NCBI GenBank assembly: GCA_044223975.1 | Contig: JBGALI010000013.1 | Coordinates: 76,782 to 140,781 of the forward strand | Reading direction: 5' to 3' | DNA length: 64,000 nt | Origin: CAZCPB01 sp044223975 | GTDB taxonomy: Bacteria > Planctomycetota > Phycisphaerae > Phycisphaerales > UBA1924 | Part shown: piece by piece, positions 8,934-16,501 of the stretch | Layout: each line of letters opens with the position of its first letter | Numbering within the stretch: the stretch's first letter is position 1 | Position numbers and translations under genes: made by a program | The notes under the pieces: generated by a model | Database searches by the model: none | What the model saw: the letters and a program-made list of their open reading frames with translations, nothing else | What the model was told of the DNA's origin: nothing

Positions 8934-9896
8934 TCAGCCTACCAGTTCGTCCTCGGGCAACGGCGGCGTGGGCGCCGTGCTTATCGCCGCCTCCAGCACG
9001 GCGTGGGCGAAATCGTCGGAACGGGGCATCCAGCCGAACCAGAAGCAGGTCACGCCGTCGAGCGAGGCGACGGTGCCCGGCGGCTCGATGATCAGCTGGC
9101 GGGTGTTGAGGTCGACGAGCACGCGGGCGGTCCGGAGGTCGTGGGCCTCGCATCGGCGGGCCCGGCGCGTGAACGCGGAGTAGTGGAGCACCTCGATGCG
9201 CCCGGGGTCGATGCGGAAATACGTCGGGCAGGCGAGGAACAGGATCGCCGAGGCCAGGAACGCGGCAAAGGGCATCTGGTAGCCGGAAATCATGTCCCCG
9301 AGGCCGGGTCTCACCGCAACGACGGCCACGGCCGCGACGATGAACACGGACAGGAGCGATCCCCACGCCCACATCAGCCCCTTCGAGGGGGACACCGCGA
9401 AGAAGCCGGGGAAGATGCGAGGTTCGAAAGGACGGTCCTGCACGGCACCAAGTCGGTCGAGCCGCTCGCGACGGGGCTTCCAGCCGACGCAGCGCACGCG
9501 GAACCGTTCATCGGTCTGATCGGCGCCGGAGCGCTTCGCGGCCGCGCGGAGTCGGATCTGGGTTCGCGCTCGGGCGAGAGACCACGTCACCACGGCGACG
9601 CCCGTGGCGCCCATCGTGGCGTGCGCAAGCCAGGGCGGACCGCCGAGCAGGGAGGAGATGCCGCGCGTGATGAAGTACGCGGTGTAAATAACGAACAGGG
9701 TCACGTAGAAAGAACTGCCCTGCCAGAACACCGACGGAGTCTGCGCCGGGGCGTTTGGTCGCCGCGGGTCATGGCCGCGGAGGCCTGCAAAGTGCACCGT
9801 GTGTGCCAAGCGATTGGCATCGTCGGGTGCCTCCCGGGGGGATGCCCGGTAGGAGTCCGAAGCGGCGGCCGGGAATGGAACTTTGAAATCGCTCAC
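8934..9896 (-). CDS. membrane protein of unknown function, tandem paralogue B
   Basis: A 320-residue paralogue of the adjacent downstream protein. The GTG at 9896 has AAGGA a few bases upstream. It has a polar N-terminus of about 60 residues, two membrane segments near 65-105, a middle region with DRPFEPRIFPG (compare EPFEPRIYRS in the partner), two more near 175-220 (SLLSVFIVAAVAVVAV, FLASAILFLACPTYFRI), then IDPGRIEVLHYSA ... HDLRTARVLVDLNTRQLIIE and the tail TPPLPEDELVG. It is probably co-transcribed with paralogue A (17-bp gap). Function unknown; gyrB diverges from it. Confidence 0.72.
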   Translation of the reverse strand: MSDFKVPFPAAASDSYRASPREAPDDANRLAHTVHFAGLRGHDPRRPNAPAQTPSVFWQGSSFYVTLFVIYTAYFITRGISSLLGGPPWLAHATMGATGVAVVTWSLARARTQIRLRAAAKRSGADQTDERFRVRCVGWKPRRERLDRLGAVQDRPFEPRIFPGFFAVSPSKGLMWAWGSLLSVFIVAAVAVVAVRPGLGDMISGYQMPFAAFLASAILFLACPTYFRIDPGRIEVLHYSAFTRRARRCEAHDLRTARVLVDLNTRQLIIEPPGTVASLDGVTCFWFGWMPRSDDFAHAVLEAAISTAPTPPLPEDELVG

Positions 9897-9941
9897 AAAT
9901 CCTTGTCAATGAACATGTTATGCAATGTCGAACCCCCCCTG

Positions 9942-9964
9942 AAAAAGGCCTCCCGAAAGAGGCC
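9942..9964 (-). terminator. hairpin with T-run between divergent genes
   Basis: GGCCTC (9947-9952) pairs with GAGGCC (9959-9964). On the minus strand it is followed by TTTTT, a short terminator form lying upstream of paralogue B. It could stop antisense transcripts leaving gyrB, or be an attenuator in the paralogue B leader. Confidence 0.35.
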
Positions 9965-10132
9965 CGGAGATGCCGATGACGCTACGATAACGCCACTTCG
10001 GACGCCGCGTGTCCGAGGTCAAGATTCGGAATCCGATCGGTACGGTCCGCGGCCCGATTTCGGACGAGATTGAGGGCCGATTTGTGCGACCGTCATGGCC
10101 GCGCGGCGGCGCGCACGGAGGTACGCAAACCG

Positions 10133-12904
10133 ATGCCCGGAGACACCACGCTGATGCCCGAGCCCGCTGAAATCACTCCCAAGCCGATGCCCGCTATGCC
10201 CGCCGCCGTCAGCGGCGACTACAACGCCGACCAGATCCAGGTGCTCGAGGGGCTGGAGGCCGTTCGCCTGCGCCCGGGCATGTACATCGGCGGCACGGGG
10301 CTGTCGGCCCTGCACCACCTGGTGTACGAGACCGTCGACAACTCCATCGACGAGGCGATGGCCGGGCACGCGACGACGGTCAGCGTGTCGGTGCAGGCCG
10401 ACGGGTCGTGCTGCGTGACCGACGACGGGCGCGGCATCCCGGTCGACCCCATGAAGAACGAGAACCCGGCGCTCGATGGCAAGCCCGCGGTCGAGATCGT
10501 GCTGACCGTGCTGCACTCGGGCGGCAAGTTCGGGGCCGACGACTCGGCGTACAAGGTCTCGGGCGGCCTGCACGGCGTGGGCGTGTCGTGCGTGAACGCG
10601 CTCTCGGAGTACCTGCACGTTGAGATCTACCGCGCGGGCAAGGTGTACTCGATCGAGTTTGAGCGAGGCAAGGTCACCAAGCCTCTGACCGTCGTCGGCG
10701 AGATCCCCGCGGGCAGCCCGCGTAAGACCGGCACGTCGGTCACCTTCCGGCCGGACCCTGAGATCTTCCCCGACACGACGTTCTCGTACGAGACGCTCGA
10801 GACGCGCCTGCGGGAGCTTTCGTTCCTGAACCCGGGCGTCACCATCCGCTTCAGCGACGAGCGCGTGGGGCACGACGGCAAGACCCGCTCCGAGACCTTC
10901 CGCGCCAAGGACGGCCTGGCCGAGTACGTGGCCCACCTGATGTCGGGGAAGAACCCCGTCTCGGCGCCGGTCGCGATCCGGCGCGAGGACACCGCGCAGA
11001 GCTTCCTCTGCGAGGTCGCGATGCAGTACCACGACGGGTACAACGAGACCTTGCTTGCCTTCGCGAACAACATCAACAACCGCGACGGCGGCACGCACGC
11101 GCAGGGGTTCAAGGTCGCGCTCACCCGCGCCCTGAACAACTACGCCCGCAAGGCCGGGATCATCAAGGAGAAGGACCCGGTCCCGACGGGCGAAGACCTG
11201 CGCGAGGGGCTGGTCGGGGTCGTCAGCGTCAAGCTGCCGTCGCCGACGTTCAACAACCAGCCCAAGGAGCGCCTGCTCAACCCCGAGATCGAGACGTTCG
11301 TCTCGCAGGCGGTGGCCGAGGGGCTCGAGAGCTGGCTGGAGGAGCACCCGCAGGAGGCCAAGCGCCTGTGCATGAAGGGCATCGTCGCGGCCCAGGCGCG
11401 CGAGGCGGCCCGCAAGGCCCGCGAGTTGACGCGGCGCAAGAGCGCGCTCGACTCGGGCTCGATGCCCCACAAGCTCCGCGACTGCAAGACCAAGGAGTTT
11501 GAGCGCAGCGAGATCTTCGTGGTCGAGGGCGATTCGGCGGGCGGGTCGGCGACGCAGGGGCGCAACGTCGAGACGCAGGCGATCCTGCCGCTCAAGGGCA
11601 AGATCCTGAACGTCGAGAAGGCCCGCATCGACAAGATCCTGGGCTTCGAGGAAATCCGGACGCTGATCGGCGCGCTGCGGTGCGGCATCGGGGCCGAGCT
11701 TGACATGAGCAAGCTGCGGTACAGCCGCGTGATCATCATGACGGACGCCGACGTGGACGGCAGCCACATCCGCACGCTGCTGCTGACGTTCTTCTTCCGG
11801 CAGATGCCCGACCTGATCCGGCGCGGGCACATCTACATCGCCCAGCCGCCCCTGTACCAGCTGCTCAAGGGCGGCAAGAGCAAGTCCAGCCGCTACGTGC
11901 TCAACGAGAAGGTGCTGGGCGATGTGCTCAGCGACCTGGGGCTCGAGGGCTCGGCGCTCGAGGTGCGGGACATGTCCGCCGCGCGGCCCGGGGCCGATGC
12001 GCCGGTGGCCCGCAAGGTCGACGGCGACAAGGCCAGACGCGTGGTGCACCTGCTCCGGCGGCTTGCGGAACTGGTCCACGTCGCCGAGCGCCGCGGCGTG
12101 AAGTTCCAGGACCTGCTGGCGGGTCGAGCTTCGGATCCGGCGGGGCAGCACCGCCTTCCGACGCACCGCGTGTCGTGGCGGGGCGGCGAGAAGTGGGCGT
12201 GGAGCGAGCAGGAGGCCCACGCGATCGTGGCCAAGAACCACCTCCGTCTTGCCGACGAGATCGCGGCGAGCAACGGAACCGCCAGCGCCCACGGCGAAAC
12301 GCCCGCCGCGACCGAGGCGCAGGTCAACGGCGCGGCAAGCTCCCACGGCATCGCGACGATCCGCGAGCTGCACGAGAACCGCGAGCTCGAGCGCCTGTTC
12401 GTCGAGCTGGCCGGGTTCGGCGTGAACATAGACGACTACGCGCTGGTCCAGGAAGAATCGCCCAGCGGCGAGCGGATGCCGGCCAAGTACGCGTGGGTCA
12501 CGAGCATCCCGGAGGCCGCGCCCGCCAAGACCGCCGAGGAACCAGAGCACGCCGACGAGGAAGAGCACGCCGATGCCGCGGCAGAGACCGGCCGCACCAA
12601 GGCCAAGGTGAAGGGCGGCGGCAACGTGGTTGAGGCGGCGAGCATCCGCGAGCTGCTGGACGGGTTGCTCGAGATCGGCCGGCGCGGGCTTGAGATCAAG
12701 CGGTTCAAGGGCCTGGGCGAGATGGACGCGTCGCAGCTGTGGGAGACCACGATGGACCCGAGCAAACGCGTGCTCATGAAGGTCACGTGGGACATGGCGA
12801 GCGATGCGGACCAGATCTTCAGCGTGCTGATGGGGGAGGAAGTAGAGCCGCGGCGGCGGTATATCGAGGATCATGCGCTCGATGTGAAGAATCTGGACGT
12901 GTAA
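10133..12904 (+). CDS. gyrB: DNA gyrase subunit B with a large insertion
   Basis: The ATP-driven subunit of DNA gyrase. The ATG at 10133 follows GGAGGT with about 10 nt spacing. In 923 residues: the GHKL ATPase (VDNSIDEAMAGH, DDGRGIPVD, VSGGLHGVGVSCVNALS), the transducer domain (THAQGFKVALTRALN), and TOPRIM with VVEGDSAGGSA near 464 and TDADVDGSHIRTLLLTFF near 538. The C-terminus is typical of GyrB, not ParE (RFKGLGEMDASQLWETTMDP ... RRRYIEDHALDVKNLDV). Between PPLYQL (about 573) and RFKGLGEM (about 857) there are about 275 residues, where B. subtilis has about 35. This region includes an acidic low-complexity stretch (EEPEHADEEEHADAAAE). E. coli also has an insert here, so the site is known, but this one is larger. 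gyrA is not in the window. Confidence 0.97.
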   Translation: MPGDTTLMPEPAEITPKPMPAMPAAVSGDYNADQIQVLEGLEAVRLRPGMYIGGTGLSALHHLVYETVDNSIDEAMAGHATTVSVSVQADGSCCVTDDGRGIPVDPMKNENPALDGKPAVEIVLTVLHSGGKFGADDSAYKVSGGLHGVGVSCVNALSEYLHVEIYRAGKVYSIEFERGKVTKPLTVVGEIPAGSPRKTGTSVTFRPDPEIFPDTTFSYETLETRLRELSFLNPGVTIRFSDERVGHDGKTRSETFRAKDGLAEYVAHLMSGKNPVSAPVAIRREDTAQSFLCEVAMQYHDGYNETLLAFANNINNRDGGTHAQGFKVALTRALNNYARKAGIIKEKDPVPTGEDLREGLVGVVSVKLPSPTFNNQPKERLLNPEIETFVSQAVAEGLESWLEEHPQEAKRLCMKGIVAAQAREAARKARELTRRKSALDSGSMPHKLRDCKTKEFERSEIFVVEGDSAGGSATQGRNVETQAILPLKGKILNVEKARIDKILGFEEIRTLIGALRCGIGAELDMSKLRYSRVIIMTDADVDGSHIRTLLLTFFFRQMPDLIRRGHIYIAQPPLYQLLKGGKSKSSRYVLNEKVLGDVLSDLGLEGSALEVRDMSAARPGADAPVARKVDGDKARRVVHLLRRLAELVHVAERRGVKFQDLLAGRASDPAGQHRLPTHRVSWRGGEKWAWSEQEAHAIVAKNHLRLADEIAASNGTASAHGETPAATEAQVNGAASSHGIATIRELHENRELERLFVELAGFGVNIDDYALVQEESPSGERMPAKYAWVTSIPEAAPAKTAEEPEHADEEEHADAAAETGRTKAKVKGGGNVVEAASIRELLDGLLEIGRRGLEIKRFKGLGEMDASQLWETTMDPSKRVLMKVTWDMASDADQIFSVLMGEEVEPRRRYIEDHALDVKNLDV

Positions 12905-12905
12905 G

Positions 12906-13337
12906 TCACGCGGTGGCGGCTTGTTCTCTGCGAGTCCGAAAGAGCGTGAAGAAGCACGCTGCAACTGTCGTGACCCCCGCCGCCGCGAACGGCATCATCA
13001 GAACGCCTGCGATGGCGTCCTGAAGCGCTGCGAACCAGACGAACGCGTTCAAGCCTGTTGCCACGAGCATGACGACGGCTCGTGCTTTCGGGGATTTCAT
13101 GCAACGCCCAACGAGCGCGACGAGCATTGACGCAGGGGGCAGGGTGATTGCGAGCAACAGCCTGGAGTCGTTTGGAAGATTTCCAAGGGCTAGTGCCGCG
13201 AATCCGAGTCCAACCGGCGTGGGCCAGTGCCCGACGTCAATTGGACAGATCTCGACGAAAATGCACTGAATCGCCACGGTGAGCAGCGGCCACCGCAATA
13301 TGACGTTGTGCCGCGTTCCCGGAAGTCCAACGACCAT
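12906..13337 (-). CDS. small integral membrane protein of unknown function
   Basis: A 143-residue hydrophobic protein with about four membrane segments (around residues 15-30, 42-52 with GLGFAALALGNL, 60-78 with LLLAITLPPASMLVALV, and 87-135 with VVMLVATGLNAFVWFAAL and FAAAGVTTVAACFFTLF). It starts MVVGLPGTRHN and ends in an Arg-rich tail. It is convergent with gyrB, one base after the gyrB stop. Codon use is less GC-biased than in its neighbours. No family recognised; coding status rests on the coherent membrane profile. Confidence 0.55.
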   Translation of the reverse strand: MVVGLPGTRHNVILRWPLLTVAIQCIFVEICPIDVGHWPTPVGLGFAALALGNLPNDSRLLLAITLPPASMLVALVGRCMKSPKARAVVMLVATGLNAFVWFAALQDAIAGVLMMPFAAAGVTTVAACFFTLFRTRREQAATA

Positions 13338-13406
13338 ACGACTTCAGATCATCGCAGGGCTCATACGGGCTCGCAAGCTCCTTCGACGCAATCCCTGCCG
13401 GAGAAC

Positions 13407-14435
13407 TCAGCTCAGCTTCATCGCCTTCAGCATCGCGCTGCCCATGTCCGCGGGGCTCATGGCAACTTCGACGCCCGCGGCCTGCAGGGCTTTGATCTTG
13501 GAATCGGCGGTGTCGTCGGCGCCGCCGATGATGGCGCCGGCGTGGCCCATGCGGCGACCGGGGGGCGCGGTGCGGCCGGCGATGAAGGCGGCGACGGGCT
13601 TCTTGATGTTGGCCTTGATGTACGCCGCGGCTTCGATCTCGTCGGTGCCGCCGATCTCGCCGATCATGAGGATGCCGTGGGTGTCGGGGTCGGCGTCGAA
13701 CATGCGGATGCAGTCGATGTGGTTGACGCCGCGGACGGGGTCGCCGCCGATGCCAACGCAGGTGGACTGGGCGAGGCCGAGGTTGCTGGTTTGCCAGACG
13801 GCCTCGTAGGTGAGGGTGCCGGAGCGGCTGACGATGCCGACCGACTTGCCGCGCTTGCTCTCGGAGATGTGCTTGTGGATGTAGCCGGGCATGATGCCGA
13901 TCTTGCAGCCGGCGCTCGTGAACTTGCTCGCCGCGGTGCCCTCTCCGGTTTTGGGGCCGGGGGTGATCACGCCGGGGCAGTTGGGGCCGATGAGGGTGAA
14001 GCGAGTCAGAGCGGCGGGTGTGGATGCAAGGCCTCCCCCGGCTCGCGGACTCGCCACCCCCTCCGCAGGCGCGGAGGGGGATGCGTTCATTTCGTCGAGC
14101 ACGGCCCGGGCCTTGATCATGTCCTGGACGGGCACGCCCTCGGTGATGCAGCAGATGACTGAAATGCCGGCGGCGGCGGCTTCGAGGATGGCGTCGGCGG
14201 CGAAGACGGGGGGAACGAAGATCATGGTGGCGGTGGCGCCGGTCTCTCGGACGGCCTTGTCGACGGTGTCGAAGATCGGGAGGCCGTTGGGGTCCTTGGT
14301 GCCGCCCTTGCCGGGGGTGACCCCTCCGACCATTTTCGTGCCGTATTCGAAGCAGCCCTTGGTGTGCACGGCGCCGAAGGAGCCGGTGATTCCCTGGCAG
14401 AGCACGCGCGTTTCAGCGTTGACGAGGATGGCCAT
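13407..14435 (-). CDS. sucD: succinyl-CoA synthetase alpha subunit with an inserted segment
   Basis: Alpha subunit of succinate-CoA ligase (TCA cycle; succinyl-CoA + NDP + Pi to succinate + NTP). The ATG at 14435 opens MAILVNAETRVLCQGITGSFG. CoA-binding and active-site motifs are intact: GGVTPGKGG, IGPNCPGVITPG, GIVSRSGTLTYEAVWQT, STCVGIGGDPVRG, and phospho-His in RRMGHAGAIIGG. At 342 residues it is about 50 longer than E. coli SucD. About 27 extra residues (SPSAPAEGVASPRAGGG and flanks) lie just before IGPNCPG and are encoded by a DNA palindrome. A second shorter insert follows ITPGP. The beta subunit gene is not in the window. The next gene diverges. Confidence 0.93.
   Translation of the reverse strand: MAILVNAETRVLCQGITGSFGAVHTKGCFEYGTKMVGGVTPGKGGTKDPNGLPIFDTVDKAVRETGATATMIFVPPVFAADAILEAAAAGISVICCITEGVPVQDMIKARAVLDEMNASPSAPAEGVASPRAGGGLASTPAALTRFTLIGPNCPGVITPGPKTGEGTAASKFTSAGCKIGIMPGYIHKHISESKRGKSVGIVSRSGTLTYEAVWQTSNLGLAQSTCVGIGGDPVRGVNHIDCIRMFDADPDTHGILMIGEIGGTDEIEAAAYIKANIKKPVAAFIAGRTAPPGRRMGHAGAIIGGADDTADSKIKALQAAGVEVAMSPADMGSAMLKAMKLS
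14057..14080. repeat. in-frame palindrome inside sucD
   Basis: CCCCCTCCGC (14057-14066), a 4-nt loop and GCGGAGGGGG (14071-14080) form a perfect 10-bp hairpin in the sucD coding region. It lies inside a block of about 80 bp (roughly 14013-14095) whose translation is absent from SucD homologues I know. It looks like a REP/palindromic element captured in frame. Confidence 0.7.
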
Positions 14436-14531
14436 GGGCGGAGCGTAGGTTGCGGGAGGGGCGTCGGGCGGGGCGATCCAGAGCGGGTTTCCGGGTTGCT
14501 GCGGGTCCGCACCCGGACAAGGATTCGGGCC

Positions 14532-15341
14532 ATGCCGGACACCACCCCATCGACCGCGCCCAAGCCGACCGTGCGCCTGCTCCTGCACCTGGCGCGGACC
14601 GGCGGGACGATCATCAGCAAGTGCCTGGCGGTCATGCCCAACGTGGCCTTGCTCAGCGAGATCCATCCCATGGGGTTGAAGATGTTCAACCCCCTGCGCC
14701 AGGCGCACGAGTGGTTCGGGCTCCTGACGCCCCAGGACATCGAGGGGTTCCGCCAGGCCCGGCGCATGGAGTTCGCGGACGCGATCGACCTGGCGCGGCG
14801 GCGGTGCGAGGAGCGCGGCCTCAAGCTCGTGATCCGCGAGTGGAACCACCTGGACTTCCACGGGATGCCGTACGTCCCCAACCCGCCGCACAAGCTGATG
14901 ACGACCGAGCTGCTGTCGCCGCGGTTCCGGCTGCTGCGGTACTGCACGGTGCGCCACCCCATCGACCACTGGATCAGCCTGAACAACGTGGCGGTGGTTC
15001 ACGACAAGCTGACCCTCGAGCAATTCCTCACCGGGTGCCTGGAGTTCGCCGAGCACGCGGTGAAGATCGGGTTCGTGCGGTACGAGGACTTCACGCGCGA
15101 CCCGGCGCCGGCGATGCGGACGATCTGCACGGCGCTTGAGATCGACTTTGACCCGACGTTCGAGCACAAGTGGGCCAGCTACAAGAAGATCACCGGGGAC
15201 CGGGCCGGCTCGCGCGGCGGCGTCGAGAAGATCGTCGCGCTGGCGCGCAAGCCCGTCGAGGCCGGGCTGGTGGAACGCTTCGAACGGAACGCGGCGTACC
15301 AGAAGACGCTGGCGCTGCTGGGGTACAACCACCCTGAGTAG
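14532..15341 (+). CDS. sulfotransferase-family protein
   Basis: A 269-residue protein; the ATG at 14532 has AGGA upstream. The N-terminus has the 5'-phosphosulfate-binding loop position (LLLHLARTGGTIISKCLA), where family members carry an SGT/STW-like turn. Later comes the 3'-phosphate motif RYCTVRHPIDHWISLN (arginine and the final Ser position) and the usual VRYEDFTRDPAPAMRTIC helix. These transfer sulfate from PAPS to a hydroxyl or amine. The acceptor is unknown. ATP sulfurylase and APS kinase genes 3-5 kb away would supply PAPS. No signal peptide, so probably cytoplasmic. It leads a plus-strand run with the next three genes. Confidence 0.75.
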   Translation: MPDTTPSTAPKPTVRLLLHLARTGGTIISKCLAVMPNVALLSEIHPMGLKMFNPLRQAHEWFGLLTPQDIEGFRQARRMEFADAIDLARRRCEERGLKLVIREWNHLDFHGMPYVPNPPHKLMTTELLSPRFRLLRYCTVRHPIDHWISLNNVAVVHDKLTLEQFLTGCLEFAEHAVKIGFVRYEDFTRDPAPAMRTICTALEIDFDPTFEHKWASYKKITGDRAGSRGGVEKIVALARKPVEAGLVERFERNAAYQKTLALLGYNHPE

Positions 15342-15374
15342 GCGTGCGCCGGCCGACCTTCACGAGGGCTTGCG

Positions 15375-15737
15375 ATGGCGATCCGAGCGGCACGGGCGGG
15401 CGCGAAGAAATCGCGGAAACGGGCCCCGGCTGCCGGCCGCGCCCGCGATGACGGGCTGGCCGCGGTGCGCCGCGAACTCCGGACCGCACCGAACATTGGC
15501 CAGGCGATGGCCGAGGACCTTATCCGGCTGGGCGTGCGGAGGCTGTCGGACCTGAGGTCCCGCGACCCTTTGAAGATGTACGAGCGGCTTGCGCGGCTCG
15601 ACGGCGTGCGGCACGACCCATGCGTGCTCGACACGTTCATGGCGGTCGTGGACTTTGCCAGGACCGGGCGGGAACGGCCCTGGTGGGAGTTCACCGCCGC
15701 GCGTAAGAAGATCATGAGCGGGCGGCAGGGTCAATGA
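15375..15737 (+). CDS. Cdd1-like helix-hairpin-helix protein
   Basis: A 120-residue basic protein; GAGGG lies 6 nt before the ATG. After a Lys/Arg-rich start it has a helix-hairpin-helix-like region (APNIGQAMAEDLIRLGVRRLSDL) and then DPLKMYERLARLDGVRHDPCVLDTFMAVVDFA ... PWWEFTA. This matches the small 'pathogenicity locus' Cdd1 family as I know it. HhH folds usually bind DNA non-specifically, but the family has no settled function. It lies 33 bp after the sulfotransferase gene. Confidence 0.75.
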   Translation: MAIRAARAGAKKSRKRAPAAGRARDDGLAAVRRELRTAPNIGQAMAEDLIRLGVRRLSDLRSRDPLKMYERLARLDGVRHDPCVLDTFMAVVDFARTGRERPWWEFTAARKKIMSGRQGQ

Positions 15738-15776
15738 TCCTGAGCCGAGGCGGGGCCCGCGCCGGGAGAAGTGACC

Positions 15777-16382
15777 ATGGGCGAGATGAGACCGGAGGCC
15801 GACGACAAGGGTGACGGGTCCGCGTGGGTGCTGGCCATCGTTCTGATCACGCTGGTGGCGGCGATCGCCGGCGGCGGGACGCTCTGGGGCTATTTCGCGT
15901 CGCGGCGTGCGGCCGAGATGGCGGCGATGATGCAGCAGCAGGCGGAGCAGATGCAGTTCCGGGCTGCCGAAACGACGGAGCGGGCCGAGACCGAGGCCAA
16001 GCGCGCGGAAGAGGAAGCGCAGCGGGCGCGACCGGTCGAGGATGGCGCCAAGGCCCAGGCCCAACGGGCCGCGGCCATCGACGAGTTGATTGGCAAGGCG
16101 ATCCTTGCCGCCGAAGGGAGCGCCCGGGACACCGACGCGCGTGCCGCACTCGATCAGGCGGCCGCGCGGCTGGAGGCCGGGGAGGTCCCGGATTCGAACA
16201 CCGCGGCGTCTCTGACTTCAACGCTCGGGCTGGCGTACCAGTCGTTCGGGGACCTCGAGAAGGCCGAGAAGCACCTGAGCGCGGCGATGGAACTGCGGAC
16301 GCGGACCAAGGGCGCCTCCAGCCCGGAGGTCGCGGCTGATATTGAGAACCTGGCCAAGGTGAGGGCGGCGAGGTCCAAGTAA
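15777..16382 (+). CDS. membrane-anchored coiled-coil/TPR protein
   Basis: A 201-residue protein. ATG 15777 was preferred over GTG 15771 because GGGAGA sits 7 nt before it. After a charged start there is one membrane helix (WVLAIVLITLVAAIAGGGTLWGYF, about 17-40). A long Ala/Glu/Arg coiled coil follows (RRAAEMAAMMQQQAEQ ... EEEAQRARP, about 43-85), then helical TPR-like repeats to the end (TSTLGLAYQSFGDLEKAEKH). The C-terminal TPR signature (LGLAYQSFGDLEKAEKHLSAAMELR) is similar in kind to the repeats of the kinase at the right edge. Likely a protein-interaction scaffold; no specific role can be given. Confidence 0.7.
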   Translation: MGEMRPEADDKGDGSAWVLAIVLITLVAAIAGGGTLWGYFASRRAAEMAAMMQQQAEQMQFRAAETTERAETEAKRAEEEAQRARPVEDGAKAQAQRAAAIDELIGKAILAAEGSARDTDARAALDQAAARLEAGEVPDSNTAASLTSTLGLAYQSFGDLEKAEKHLSAAMELRTRTKGASSPEVAADIENLAKVRAARSK

Positions 16383-16501
16383 AACAGATCGAGGTGGGCG
16401 AAGGGGGCGACCCGCGTCCCTGGGAGAAGGGTCCTGACGCACGGCCGTCGCTCGACGCACGGCGATCGCACTACGATCCCCGACCACCTTCGGAGCTCTT
16501 C

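Noticed and set aside
10019..12964. A 981-residue open frame on the minus strand opposite gyrB
   Set aside because: It is a GC-rich shadow: Arg/Ala/Val-rich and His-rich, no family motif, and it lies on the antisense of a certain gyrB. The same applies to long antisense frames at 3510-5210 (rho), 34852-36915 (pilB), 43179-45428 (acs) and 49589-52537.
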